A DNA stretch of 59,059 bases, taken from NCBI GenBank assembly GCA_029907205.1, contig JARYMI010000002.1:1-59059 (forward strand). The letters are read 5' to 3'. The stretch comes from Clostridiales bacterium (GTDB lineage: Bacteria; Acidobacteriota; Aminicenantia; Aminicenantales; UBA8522). This document shows, in pieces, positions 1 through 8,752 of the stretch (position 1 is its first letter; each line of letters begins with the position of its first letter). The notes below the pieces were generated by a model. The model searched no databases. It was given only the letters and a program-made list of their open reading frames with translations, and was not told where the DNA came from. The translations under genes and the position numbers were made by a program.

Positions 1-413
1 AGCGTGTACTCCTGGATCGCCAGCCGCTTCCCAATCTCACCCGCCACCTCCTCCGAAACCCCCACCATCGCTCCCATCCCACCGCTTCCGCCTTGCCGCA
101 CCAGCCAGTCCCCAAACGTCGAAAGTGACGGCATCCTCCGCAGCCCAATCGCCTGCCTCAAGGCCCAGTCGTCCTGAATCTCCCGCAGGTCCTCGATGTG
201 CCGTCCCCCACCTTCCAGCATCAACAACAAAGGCTCAATATATTCCCAGGCCTGATATCCCCGGTTCGAGCCAGGACGAGGAAATCTCTCCCTCACTTTC
301 CGATCGACTTTCAATGTCCGGATGACTTCCGCAAACAACGCTAACCCGCTTCGGGGGGTGATGAGTTCATCGGTGTGTTCAAGCTTGAAAGGCAAAATCC
401 CTTGCTGTATCAT
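1..413 (-). CDS. IS1380-family-like transposase, N-terminal part (runs off the window)
   Basis: Reading the minus strand from an ATG at 413 gives an open frame to base 1. It begins MIQQGILPFKLEHTDELITP and continues with GLALFAEVIRTLKVDRKV, PGSNRGYQAWEYIEPLLLML and GGGRHIEDLREI. This is the N-terminal pattern I associate with IS1380-type DDE transposases. Only about 137 residues lie inside the window, so the catalytic DDE core is not visible. An AGGAGGG ribosome site precedes the ATG by about 8 bases. The family name is from memory and the element's outer ends cannot be placed. The frame is intact as far as it can be seen. Confidence 0.75.
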   Translation of the reverse strand, partial: MIQQGILPFKLEHTDELITPRSGLALFAEVIRTLKVDRKVRERFPRPGSNRGYQAWEYIEPLLLMLEGGGRHIEDLREIQDDWALRQAIGLRRMPSLSTFGDWLVRQGGSGGMGAMVGVSEEVAGEIGKRLAIQEYT

Positions 414-421
414 TAACATAC

Positions 422-489
422 CCTCCTGGTTAAGGTGTCACCCAACGGGTGATTTATTTTTTTATCAAAAATAACCTTATACCAGGAGG
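422..489 (-). promoter_or_regulatory. Inverted repeat that can mask the transposase ribosome site
   Basis: Bases 422-436 (CCTCCTGGTTAAGGT) and 474-489 (ACCTTATACCAGGAGG) are complementary apart from one bulged base. On the minus strand the right-hand arm contains the AGGAGG in front of the transposase ATG. A transcript entering from outside the element would fold so that the Shine-Dalgarno sequence is paired. A short CACCC/GGGTG stem lies in the loop. Confidence 0.6.
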
Positions 490-727
490 CTCTCCGTTTC
501 AATTGAATTTTCTATCGGCAATCTTGGGTCGCCTGTCTGCAATTGACTTTTATCGACCCGCTATTTATATTTTTTTTCAAGAAGGTGATAAACCGTTCGC
601 GTTTTTTGGGACAAGCGTTGCGAGCAATCATCGGAAAAACAGGGGCAAGAGAATCGGGGAGGTTAGGAAATAGGGTAAACGGGTAAGGCGTCCCCAATTT
701 ACAATAGGGCCTGTGAATTATCTTTTG
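490..727. other. Gene-poor gap between the IS element and the M16 gene
   Basis: No convincing gene is seen here. The stretch is AT-rich and contains GTCCCCAATTTAC at 690-702, a motif that recurs almost unchanged at 15111-15123. The outer end of the IS element probably lies in this gap, but I cannot identify its terminal repeat or a target duplication. Confidence 0.4.
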
Positions 728-2194
728 CTATTTTATCTCCTCGCCCGTCATGGGGTCGCGCAGGTTGACCCGGTGGACCTTTCCGAATTGATCGAGACCG
801 CCCGGCAGTTTATCCGAGCCCTTGTTGCAGGGCTCCCAATCGCCGACGACCATGATGGCTATTTTTTCGGGATGGATGTATTTTGTCGCGACTTCCATGA
901 CTTTCTCCTTAGTCACGGCTTTGATTTTGTCCCGATAGGTCTTGTAATAATCCATCGGCTTTCCCTGTATCTCGAGCATGGCAAAATTGGCCATGGTTAC
1001 CTGCGGAGACTGGAAGTTATCTGAGAAGCTCTCCAGGTAATAGTTGATCGCCGTTTCCATCTCCTCATCTGCAACGGGCTCCTTCCGGATGCGCTCAAGC
1101 TCTTTGAGGATCAGGGAGATCGCATAGCCGACCGTGGCGGACTTGGTCTGGACATAGCCGGAAAAAACGCCAGGAAATCCCCATGTGTAAGTAAAGCGAC
1201 TTCCCTGATTGTAAGACAGGCCCTCGTCGGACCGGACTTTTGAGGTGATCCGGGAGGTAAAGCTGCCCCCTCCGAGGATAAAGTTCATCACCTGGACAGC
1301 GAAGTAATCGGGATTTGTGTCCTCGATGCCCAGGTGGCCGAGGCTAATGTAGCCCTGGTTGATCGCCTTCTGGATGAAATAAACGCCCGGTTCAAACTGC
1401 GGAAACTGCTTGGAAAGAATTGGCAGGACCAGGCTTCTATTTTTCCAACCCGCGATTAGTCTGTTAATTTTGGTTTTCAATTGGGCCTTGTTGAAATCAC
1501 CACTGGCTGTCAGAATGATGTTCTTGGGGAAAAAGTACTCGCTGTGAACGGCTTTGAGGTCGGCGACCGTAATTCCCTCATAGGTTTTTCGAGTCGGGTC
1601 CCAGGTCAGAGGATGATCGCCGTAAAGAAGCCGTGAATATTCACGCGCGAGTACAACGCTGGGCTGGTCGTTGGCCTGCCTGAGTTGTTCGATGAGACGG
1701 GCCTGGCCGAGTTTGAGGGCGTCTCCTCTAAACTCCGCGTTCATCAGGACATCGAAAAAAATGTCCAGTCCCTCATTGAGATCCTTGCTCAGGACGGAAA
1801 GCGAGAGCGCGGATGTTCGTTCGCTTACGAAGAAGGATAGAGAGCCGCCCAGGAACTCAACCCGTTCTTCGATGACGCTCCCTTCCTTGGTTTTGGTTCC
1901 TCCTTTGATCAGCGTTTCGCTCATCAGAGAGCCAAGGCCGGCTTTGTCCTTTGGAACATAAAGATTGCCAAAACCAATGATGGCAGAGAGGTCGACGAGC
2001 GGCAGGCTGTGGTCCTCCTGGATGTAAGCCCTGAGGCCATTGGCAAGCTGGGTGCGAAACACCTTAGGGTCCGGCGGCTCGAACTTGAGCGGAGGGAATT
2101 TCAGGTCTGAAGGGTTCTCCACCTGGCCGAACCCGAACCCAGTTCCAATTCCCAATAAACAGATGACTAAGCCCACAAAAATGATTTTTTTCAT
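728..2194 (-). CDS. M16-family zinc peptidase homologue, non-catalytic subunit
   Basis: The protein has 488 residues and an N-terminal signal sequence (MKKIIFVGLVICLLGIGTG). It shows the M16 double-domain layout, with QLANGLRAYIQEDHSLPLV at the start of the first domain. Where active M16 enzymes have HxxEH, this protein has GLGSLMSETL, so it cannot bind the catalytic zinc in the usual way. Later segments such as LSYNQGSRFTYTWG match the C-terminal substrate-binding half. The second ATG (2194) is chosen because GGAGG directly abuts the first ATG (2200) but sits 6 bases from the second. It lies just downstream of an active M16 gene, as in bacterial heterodimeric M16B peptidases. An exported or periplasmic location is inferred. 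Confidence 0.85.
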   Translation of the reverse strand: MKKIIFVGLVICLLGIGTGFGFGQVENPSDLKFPPLKFEPPDPKVFRTQLANGLRAYIQEDHSLPLVDLSAIIGFGNLYVPKDKAGLGSLMSETLIKGGTKTKEGSVIEERVEFLGGSLSFFVSERTSALSLSVLSKDLNEGLDIFFDVLMNAEFRGDALKLGQARLIEQLRQANDQPSVVLAREYSRLLYGDHPLTWDPTRKTYEGITVADLKAVHSEYFFPKNIILTASGDFNKAQLKTKINRLIAGWKNRSLVLPILSKQFPQFEPGVYFIQKAINQGYISLGHLGIEDTNPDYFAVQVMNFILGGGSFTSRITSKVRSDEGLSYNQGSRFTYTWGFPGVFSGYVQTKSATVGYAISLILKELERIRKEPVADEEMETAINYYLESFSDNFQSPQVTMANFAMLEIQGKPMDYYKTYRDKIKAVTKEKVMEVATKYIHPEKIAIMVVGDWEPCNKGSDKLPGGLDQFGKVHRVNLRDPMTGEEIK

Positions 2195-2209
2195 CGTCAT
2201 CCTCCTTCT

Positions 2210-3721
2210 CTACCGTCCCATCTTCCTTATGTAGACGGCCGTGAGGCTGTTGTCCCTGACAAAATATTTTGCCGCCACACGCTTGATGTCATCGTTCGTC
2301 ACTTTTTTCAGGTCATCGAGGTCCTGGAGGAGTGCCTTCCAGCCGCGGTTGAGTTCGGCCCGGCCGACACGGGAGGCTAGGCCCATCGGACTCTGCAAAC
2401 TGCGGAGGAACATGGCTTCAGAACGGTTTCTGGCCTTCTGGATTTCATCAGGTGTCACCCCGTCTTTCTTAATCTTTTCGACTTCAGCCCAGATCTCTTT
2501 CTCCAGGTCTTCGGGTGTCACGCCTTTGTCAAGGCGTGGCACGGCGTTGAACTGGAAGGCACCGACATACCACTGCGGCCGGCTGAAAGCGGAGATAGTG
2601 ACGGCCATTTCTTTTTCTTTGACAAGGATTTTATAGAGCCGTCCGCTTCCTGCGCCGGCACGCCCGCGAAATCCTCCAGCGCCTGAACCGAGTACGTCAG
2701 CCAGGACCGAAAGCGGCGCTGTATCAGGGTGACCGTCCGGCGGTGTATGGAACATCATCTGAAGACTGGTGGGGGCAGGGCCTTCTCCGTAGAGCCTTTT
2801 CTCGCTGTGCTGAGCTGGCTCATGAGTCCGGATCGGTTCGAGGTCTGGCCCCTTGGGGACACGGCCAAAATATTTCTCAGCCATTGCGATAATGTTGGCA
2901 AAGTCGATGTCTCCGACATAGATGACGACCGCGTTATTAGGAACATAGTAGGTGTTATGGAATTCCTCCATGTCCTTCTTGGTGATTCTTCTCAAGTCGT
3001 CCATCCAGCCGATGACTTGCCAGCGGTAGGGCGAAGCGGCATAGAAAGCTGCGATGACTTGCTCGCTGAACAGAAAACCGGGCCTGTTTTCGCTCAGCCG
3101 CCGCTCTTCCATGACGACATCCTTCTCGGAGTAGAACTCGCGGAAATAGGCGTTCATCATCCGGTCGGATTCGAGGAGCATCTGGAGCTCGACCTTATTC
3201 GAGGGTAGCGTGACGTAATATCCTGTCACTTCGTTTGATGTGGATGCATTGAGCCCGGTTCCTCCGTTTTTCATGTAGAGCTCCCACAGCTGGTCCTTGA
3301 TGATATATTTTTTTTCGTCTTTGACGAGTTCATCCACATCCTTCTGCCACTGGGCGATCTTTTCCTTATCCCCGCCGTCAGCTTTCCAGTATTTTTCCCG
3401 GTAGATCTTGTCCATGAGTTCGTCAATCTTCCGGTCGATGGCAGCGTCGGCCTCAAAATCAGTGACGCCCATCATTTTCGTGCCCTTGAACATCATGTGC
3501 TCGTGGAGATGGGCGATCCCGGTGATGCCAGGCCGCTCGTTGATCGACCCCACTTTGTAATAAACATGACAGACGACCCGGGGCATACCGGGTTTCTGGA
3601 GCATCAGGATTTTCATTCCGTTGCCGAGAACATGCTCTTTGACGTTGAGCGTGACTTCTGCGGCCAAGATAATCGAGGTCAAGGCCAGAAAAACAGTAAT
3701 TGCCATAAATGCGCGTTTCAT
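2210..3721 (-). CDS. M16-family zinc peptidase, catalytic subunit
   Basis: The protein has 503 residues from the ATG at 3721, which has AGGAGG 9 bases upstream. A longer reading from 3766 lacks a ribosome site. It begins with a signal peptide (MKRAFMAITVFLALTSIILA). The zinc and catalytic motif HLHEH is at residues 71-75 in the context ITGIAHLHEHMMFKGT. Long charged helices follow, then a second M16 domain. It precedes the inactive homologue by 15 bases, so the two are probably co-translated and form a heterodimer that degrades or processes peptides in the envelope. The family assignment is firm; the substrate is unknown. Confidence 0.9.
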   Translation of the reverse strand: MKRAFMAITVFLALTSIILAAEVTLNVKEHVLGNGMKILMLQKPGMPRVVCHVYYKVGSINERPGITGIAHLHEHMMFKGTKMMGVTDFEADAAIDRKIDELMDKIYREKYWKADGGDKEKIAQWQKDVDELVKDEKKYIIKDQLWELYMKNGGTGLNASTSNEVTGYYVTLPSNKVELQMLLESDRMMNAYFREFYSEKDVVMEERRLSENRPGFLFSEQVIAAFYAASPYRWQVIGWMDDLRRITKKDMEEFHNTYYVPNNAVVIYVGDIDFANIIAMAEKYFGRVPKGPDLEPIRTHEPAQHSEKRLYGEGPAPTSLQMMFHTPPDGHPDTAPLSVLADVLGSGAGGFRGRAGAGSGRLYKILVKEKEMAVTISAFSRPQWYVGAFQFNAVPRLDKGVTPEDLEKEIWAEVEKIKKDGVTPDEIQKARNRSEAMFLRSLQSPMGLASRVGRAELNRGWKALLQDLDDLKKVTNDDIKRVAAKYFVRDNSLTAVYIRKMGR

Positions 3722-3939
3722 GCCATTAAGCCTCCTTTTAGAAGAATTGCCGCGAGCTTCTCGCAAAGCCCTCCAATTTATTATATTTTAGACGCAACCG
3801 CCATTCCATTTCTTCCCTTAGACTTTACTGCTGCTATTTGAATCGCATAAACTGAGATGCTCACGCCGTTTTTTGACGTTTGACAGCTTCCGGAGTAATT
3901 GATATTCTTTAGGCAACCAGAAAAGACATTCAATCCGCC

Positions 3940-6486
3940 ATGAAATGCCCTAAATGCTTTTCTGAAAACCTCGATACCCAGCATTTCTGCGGCGAGTGCG
4001 GGACCCGACTCATTCGTTCCGATGAGGGCGCTGAGTCTCATAGTGAAACGCTTCTTCTTCCTGGCCTAGAATTGACTCCCGGAGCTACCTTCGCCGGGAG
4101 ATACCAAATCATCGAGGAGCTGGGGAAAGGCGGCATGGGCACCGTGTACAGGGCGTTGGATAAAAAGCTCGGCGAGGAAATAGCCCTCAAGCTGATCAGG
4201 CCAGAAGCCGCTTCGGACAGAGTAACTCTCGAACGCTTCCGGACTGAACTCAAGGCCGCTCGCCAGATTGTTCACAAGAACGTGGCCCGAATGTTCGACC
4301 TTAATGAGGAGAAAGGGATTCCCTACATCACCATGGAATATGTCAAGGGGGAGAATCTGAGGCGCCTGATCAAGAAAGTGGGTCGACTGAGCCCCGAACA
4401 GGCGGTCCCCATCGCCAGGCAGGTTTGCCAGGGACTGGCCGAAGCCCATCGTCTGGGCGTCCTGCACAGGGATTTGAAGCCGCAGAATATCATGATCGAT
4501 GAGGAAGGGAAAGCAAGGATCATGGATTTTGGACTGGCTCGTTTTCTTAAATCAGATGGGACCACAGAGACAGGAGTCGTGATCGGCACTCCAGCCTACA
4601 TATCGCCAGAACGGGTGGAAGGCCAGGAGGCAGACGGCCGCTCGGACCTATACTCGTTGGGAATTGTTCTCTATGAGATGGTTGCGGGAAGGACGCCTTT
4701 CGAGAGTGAAAGCGGCTTGAGCCTGGCGCTTAAGCACGTCATAGAGACGCCCAAGGATCCGCGCGAAATTAATGCTGATATTCCTGAAGCTCTCAGCCGC
4801 ATCATCCTGAAGTGCCTGGAAAAGAATAAAGAGATAAGATACCAGAGTGCGGAGGAGCTGATCGCAGACCTCGATCAAGTGGAGAATGAGCTCAAAACAA
4901 GAGAAATCTTGAGGCCAATGAAAAAGTTAGGTTGGAAAAAAGCCCGGCAGTGGGCAAAGGGTCTCCGGCTTGCCCAGGCGTTCATCATCGTAGCCATCCT
5001 CATCATCGCAGGCACCTTCATCTCCCGTCAGATTTCGAAGTCAGGCAGACTGCCATGGAAAAGAACGATCGCTGTCCTTCCCGTTGAAGACCGCAGCCCT
5101 CTCAAAGACCAAGGAAACCTCTGCATCGGCCTGCAGGATAACATCATCACGAAACTTGCCAGCATTCCCGGTCTGAGACCCCTTCCAATGCTTTCTGTTG
5201 CCAGCTACAATTACGATAGAAAAGATGCCCAGAGGATTGGACAAGAGCTTGGCGCGGATTACCTCTTGCGCCTGACGCTTCAGGCCGATGAGGAGAAAAT
5301 CCGGCTGAAAGCTGAGCTGATCGACGCCAAGCAAAATTTCGTCTTCCAGTCCTATCAGGTCGACCGTGACAAGGCGAGTTTTTTCGCCCTGGAGGATGAA
5401 ATCCCAAGGTACATCTCTCGTGCGCTGAAAAAACAACTGGACGAGAAGAAGTTGGACACAAGCAAGTTGATGGAGCCGATAGATGTGGAGGCTTTTTTCT
5501 ATTACCTGGAGGGGATGAGGCTTCTCGAAGAAGTCTATCCGAGTTCTCGCCGAGAAGAAGATTTCAATGAAGGGATCAGGATGTATGAGAAGGCCATCGA
5601 GATAGACCCGAATTATACACTGGCCTATTGGGGCCTGGGAAATGCCTACGAGGGCCTTTATCACGGCACCAGGAAGCCGGAGGAAAGGGAACGAGCTCTG
5701 GAAAAGATGTTCAGGAATTATAATGAGGCCCATCGTCTCAACCCAGAATCTGCTGAAACGAACCTGGGCCTCGGTTGGGCATATTTCAACAAGGCCGAAA
5801 ATGATCGGGCGTTTCAATGTTTCAAGAAAGCTCTTGAGCTGGATCCAGATAATCCCGTCGTCAACGTCGATGCGGGCGCTTTTTTGAGAAGCATGGGACT
5901 GTACCAAAAAGCCGCCAAATTTTTATCGCGAGCGGCTAAACTTGACCCTCTTTATGTCTCGCCTCTCATTCAGAACGCCTACTGTCAGCTGTGCTTGGGG
6001 GAGTTCGACAAAGCCATAAGTCTGATTGAGACGGCTATCGAAAAAGACCCAGAAAACTTCTCCGCCCGACTATATTATGCCATCCTGCTTGTTATGACAC
6101 ACAGGCTGGACGAGGCAGAAAAAGAGATACAAAGGGCCCAGAATATAAAACCCAGTCATCCAGACGTAACCTTGAATAAGGGTTTATTAGAAGCCGCCAG
6201 GGGAGAAAATGAAAAGGCCCTGGCCTGTATCCATAAAGAGGAGAGAAAGGGATTCGTGGTTACCTGGATTTATATTCTTCTCGGGATGAAAGCTGAAGCG
6301 ATTCGCAACATAGAAGCCGGGATCGAGAAGGGGTTTGAGACTCACGGCGAATACCTATATTCCTATCCCTCGTTGGCCAAAAACCCCGTTTATAGGAAGC
6401 TGAACGATGAGCCGGATTTCCAGGAGATTCTTAAGAGAGAGGAGGCAAACTACAAAGAAAAATTGAAAAAATACCGCAAGCTCTGA
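3940..6486 (+). CDS. Membrane Ser/Thr protein kinase with N-terminal zinc ribbon and C-terminal TPRs
   Basis: This is an 848-residue Hanks-type kinase. A zinc ribbon (Cys3, Cys6, Cys17, Cys20) opens the protein. The kinase domain spans about residues 53-315: glycine loop LGKGGMGTVY (61-70), Lys84, HRDLKPQN with Asp178, DFG at 196-198, and GTPAYISPE. All key residues are present, so it should be active. One membrane helix lies at about 345-361. Behind it is a domain starting RTIAVLPVEDRS, resembling the FlgO/TolB-N-like domains that often follow such kinases, and then several TPRs (AYWGLGNAYEGL, ETNLGLGWAYFNKAEND). The architecture suggests a sensor whose outer TPR part binds a partner. It stands alone, divergent from the M16 pair. 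No phosphorylation target is visible. Confidence 0.9.
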   Translation: MKCPKCFSENLDTQHFCGECGTRLIRSDEGAESHSETLLLPGLELTPGATFAGRYQIIEELGKGGMGTVYRALDKKLGEEIALKLIRPEAASDRVTLERFRTELKAARQIVHKNVARMFDLNEEKGIPYITMEYVKGENLRRLIKKVGRLSPEQAVPIARQVCQGLAEAHRLGVLHRDLKPQNIMIDEEGKARIMDFGLARFLKSDGTTETGVVIGTPAYISPERVEGQEADGRSDLYSLGIVLYEMVAGRTPFESESGLSLALKHVIETPKDPREINADIPEALSRIILKCLEKNKEIRYQSAEELIADLDQVENELKTREILRPMKKLGWKKARQWAKGLRLAQAFIIVAILIIAGTFISRQISKSGRLPWKRTIAVLPVEDRSPLKDQGNLCIGLQDNIITKLASIPGLRPLPMLSVASYNYDRKDAQRIGQELGADYLLRLTLQADEEKIRLKAELIDAKQNFVFQSYQVDRDKASFFALEDEIPRYISRALKKQLDEKKLDTSKLMEPIDVEAFFYYLEGMRLLEEVYPSSRREEDFNEGIRMYEKAIEIDPNYTLAYWGLGNAYEGLYHGTRKPEERERALEKMFRNYNEAHRLNPESAETNLGLGWAYFNKAENDRAFQCFKKALELDPDNPVVNVDAGAFLRSMGLYQKAAKFLSRAAKLDPLYVSPLIQNAYCQLCLGEFDKAISLIETAIEKDPENFSARLYYAILLVMTHRLDEAEKEIQRAQNIKPSHPDVTLNKGLLEAARGENEKALACIHKEERKGFVVTWIYILLGMKAEAIRNIEAGIEKGFETHGEYLYSYPSLAKNPVYRKLNDEPDFQEILKREEANYKEKLKKYRKL

Positions 6487-6583
6487 CTGACCTCAAAAAG
6501 GATGAAAGGGGGTGGCCGATGATTGAGTAACAAAAGAAAAAGGCTTTTATCGTGCGAAGGAGGCAAAACAAAGGAGGGCAAAG

Positions 6584-7054
6584 GTGAAAAAACCTGCGTA
6601 TTCAAAACCTAAGTATCGGGAGCCAAAGATTTTTTGGACAGGGCCGCTTTTTATGGAGAAACGGGTGGCCGACAGGATTGAAAAAGAAAACATGACGCTC
6701 GGGAAGATGGTAAGCGATCTGCGTGAGAGGCCAATTCGTGATAAAGATGCTCAAGAAAAGTTTTTAAAAACGTATCTCAAGAATCCTGTTCTCAAGAGGC
6801 GGGGAAGAAGAACTTCAACTGGATGGAAAGATGTTCTGAAGGAACTGAGAATTATCGTGGACAAGCACAATTTATCTAAAATTCAATCCCGAGTCACATT
6901 GGCATACACTCCTTTAAAAAAAGGAACACCCGGGGAGAGAGATATCGACCTCAATGTTCATGTTATGACAACGTTATTTTTTAAATCAGACGATATGGCT
7001 GTGCTTATTGAGGGCGACCTGTTCCACCGACGCCCCTGTCCCATAGACCCATAG
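6584..7054 (+). CDS. Hypothetical protein, 156 residues
   Basis: I do not recognise this protein. It starts at a GTG with AAGGAGGG 5-6 bases upstream, a strong reason to think it is translated. It is basic and starts MKKPAYSKPKYREPKIFWTG. The middle is charged and helical (MEKRVADRIEKENMTLGKMV, then KDAQEKFLKTYLKN), followed by a beta-like stretch (SRVTLAYTPLKKG, DIDLNVHVMTTLFF). No signal peptide or membrane segment is seen. It lies 97 bases after the kinase gene and before the 444-residue unknown gene. The final residues (FHRRPCPIDP) look less protein-like, so the 3' end could be frayed. Confidence 0.55.
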   Translation: MKKPAYSKPKYREPKIFWTGPLFMEKRVADRIEKENMTLGKMVSDLRERPIRDKDAQEKFLKTYLKNPVLKRRGRRTSTGWKDVLKELRIIVDKHNLSKIQSRVTLAYTPLKKGTPGERDIDLNVHVMTTLFFKSDDMAVLIEGDLFHRRPCPIDP

Positions 7055-7104
7055 GAAAGAAGTCAGGACCGGGGCTCAAGTTCCTCCAGGCGTTCTGGTT
7101 TATA

Positions 7105-7133
7105 TTGACACTTCGGTGCCTTTTGGATATATT
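7105..7133 (+). promoter_or_regulatory. Sigma-70-type promoter before the 444-residue unknown gene
   Basis: A perfect TTGACA at 7105-7110 is followed after 17 bases by TATATT at 7128-7133. The unknown gene begins at 7213, giving a leader of roughly 70 bases. This suggests the gene has its own transcript separate from the kinase and the 156-residue ORF. Confidence 0.6.
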
Positions 7134-7212
7134 TTGTTTCGACCTGGTCTTCGCAAAGACATAAGCTCATCATGTCTGCTCAATTTGCGACTAAATAAAA
7201 GGGAAGACGGCC

Positions 7213-8547
7213 ATGGCCAAAATACTTCTTTTGGACTTTAAAGACAGCGATTGCCGGCGCTTTTTGGATGAGAAATTCGATGTCGAGCTAAAAGAAACAA
7301 ACTGGAAAACGGGAAAAGTGGAAAGCCTTTTTTTGGCGGAGGACTGTCGGGTTGTCTTTTATCAAGCCGAGCTGAGCAGCTATGCCAGCGGTCTCCATGC
7401 CGGCGATTCCGAAAATTTCGAGAAGATCGTCGATGAGGGCGGGGCCATCGTTTGTTTCGTCGGAAACTGTCAGGAGTACCATCTGACTAATATCATAGGT
7501 GAAATTCCTCATTTGAAATTCGAAGAGAATAAGCTTCCCACAAAGATTTACGAAATCGCCGAGGAGCCGTACGCGACGATCTTCGCCCAGTTCGGGCCAT
7601 ACGTCTCTCACGCCTACGAGCTCTTTCCGACCCAGAACAGCTTAGGGAAAAGCCTGAACCTGAAAGAATGGGACCCTCCCTACAACGGTGAGCTTCAAGT
7701 CCTGGCTGAAAGCTACAGGAATTATCCCGTGTCTTTTCTCCTCCGCAAGGGCAAAGGGTTTTACCTTCTCCTGCCCTGGTTCGGAGAGAAAAACCTGGAT
7801 GTCGCCAGGTTTGTCTTGAATGAGATTCTGGGTGAGATCCCCCCCCAGAGAGCCTCAGGAGCAAAAGAAACGGAAAGCTGGCTCAACTCTTCCGACTATT
7901 TCTTTCCTGGACTTTTGGATATTCGCAGGCAAATGGACGAGGAGAAAGAAAGGCACCGCCAGGCCATGCTCAGCCTGGAAGAAAAGATCGAAGAAATCAG
8001 GGCGACCGAGCAAGAGCCCTTTAACAGACTGCTGACCGCAGAAGGTCCAGACCTCAAGCAGGCCGTGGTCCGGGCGTTCAAGTATTTGGACTGGCTCAAC
8101 GTCATCGATGTCGATGAATACTGGAGGCATGTTATCCGGATTAAAGAAGAAGACATCTGGCTCGTTGATGAAGACGAAAAATCTGTCGAACAGCTCATCA
8201 GGGGCAGCGAGCTCATTCTTGTGACGGTAAGGAGCAGCGAAAGCGGGGCAACAGACGATGACTGCCTCCTTCTTCAAAGATATAAGGGGAGACGAATGCA
8301 GGAATTCGATAACACCAGGATGAAAGCGCTCTTGCTTGGGAATTATCATTGCCGGACCGAAGCCAAGTTGAGGGGAGTTCCGTTTACTGAAACTCAGATA
8401 GGCGAAGCCGTAAACGACGGAAACGGAATATTGACGACTTACGAGCTTTTCAAGGCCATCAAAGCTGAGAAAGAGAAGAAGATCACCAAAGAGGCCATCC
8501 GGGAACATATCAAAAATAAGGTCGGGCTTATCACCTTCGATTGTTGA
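7213..8547 (+). CDS. Unrecognised protein; possible degenerate nuclease-like C-terminal domain
   Basis: The protein has 444 residues, is soluble and has no signal peptide. Residues 1-215 alternate strands and helices (MAKILLLDFKDSDC, RVVFYQAELSSYASG, GGAIVCFVGNCQEYHL, GKGFYLLLPWFGEKN), recalling an amidotransferase-like flavodoxin fold without a clear Cys-His-Glu triad. Residues 235-265 are a charged coiled coil. Residues 275-444 have the order of a restriction-endonuclease-like fold: KEEDIWLVDED, a core strand ELILVTVRSS where E-x-K would be expected, then MKALLLGNYH, and ILTTYELFKA near the end. The E-x-K position reads T-V-R, so nuclease activity is doubtful. All fold statements are inference. 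The gene has its own promoter and is followed by an AlkD-like remnant. Confidence 0.7.
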   Translation: MAKILLLDFKDSDCRRFLDEKFDVELKETNWKTGKVESLFLAEDCRVVFYQAELSSYASGLHAGDSENFEKIVDEGGAIVCFVGNCQEYHLTNIIGEIPHLKFEENKLPTKIYEIAEEPYATIFAQFGPYVSHAYELFPTQNSLGKSLNLKEWDPPYNGELQVLAESYRNYPVSFLLRKGKGFYLLLPWFGEKNLDVARFVLNEILGEIPPQRASGAKETESWLNSSDYFFPGLLDIRRQMDEEKERHRQAMLSLEEKIEEIRATEQEPFNRLLTAEGPDLKQAVVRAFKYLDWLNVIDVDEYWRHVIRIKEEDIWLVDEDEKSVEQLIRGSELILVTVRSSESGATDDDCLLLQRYKGRRMQEFDNTRMKALLLGNYHCRTEAKLRGVPFTETQIGEAVNDGNGILTTYELFKAIKAEKEKKITKEAIREHIKNKVGLITFDC

Positions 8548-8574
8548 TCCCTCCGTCAAGATAAGATAATGACG

Positions 8575-8735
8575 CCCGCCCAACTTGCCCGAATTGGCTT
8601 AAGATTCTCGTTCAACGCACGACTCTCCGTTATTCCATCGAACGGTTCGAAGACAAGAAAAGAAAAAGCATCCTTGAGGCGACCAAGGAAGTCAGGTTGC
8701 CTCCAATTCCTCCTTATCCAAAAAGAGATAAATAG
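8575..8735 (+). pseudogene. Possible 3' remnant of a DNA alkylation repair (AlkD-like) gene
   Basis: The frame ending at TAG 8733-8735 reads QRTTLRYSIERFEDKKRKSI and then LEATKEVRLPPIPPYPKRDK. The LRYSIERF-ED-KRK pattern resembles the C-terminal end of AlkD-type HEAT-repeat glycosylases (LRYAIEKF...KR). There is no start codon with a ribosome site, and the frame is closed by a stop a few codons upstream. It therefore looks like a gene tail whose body has been lost. The assignment rests on a short match. Confidence 0.35.
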
Positions 8736-8752
8736 AAGAACACCCGGGAATC

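Noticed and set aside
5041..5907. Antisense open frame of 288 codons opposite the TPR part of the kinase
   Set aside because: The plus-strand gene is intact and well supported; the antisense product has no family features.
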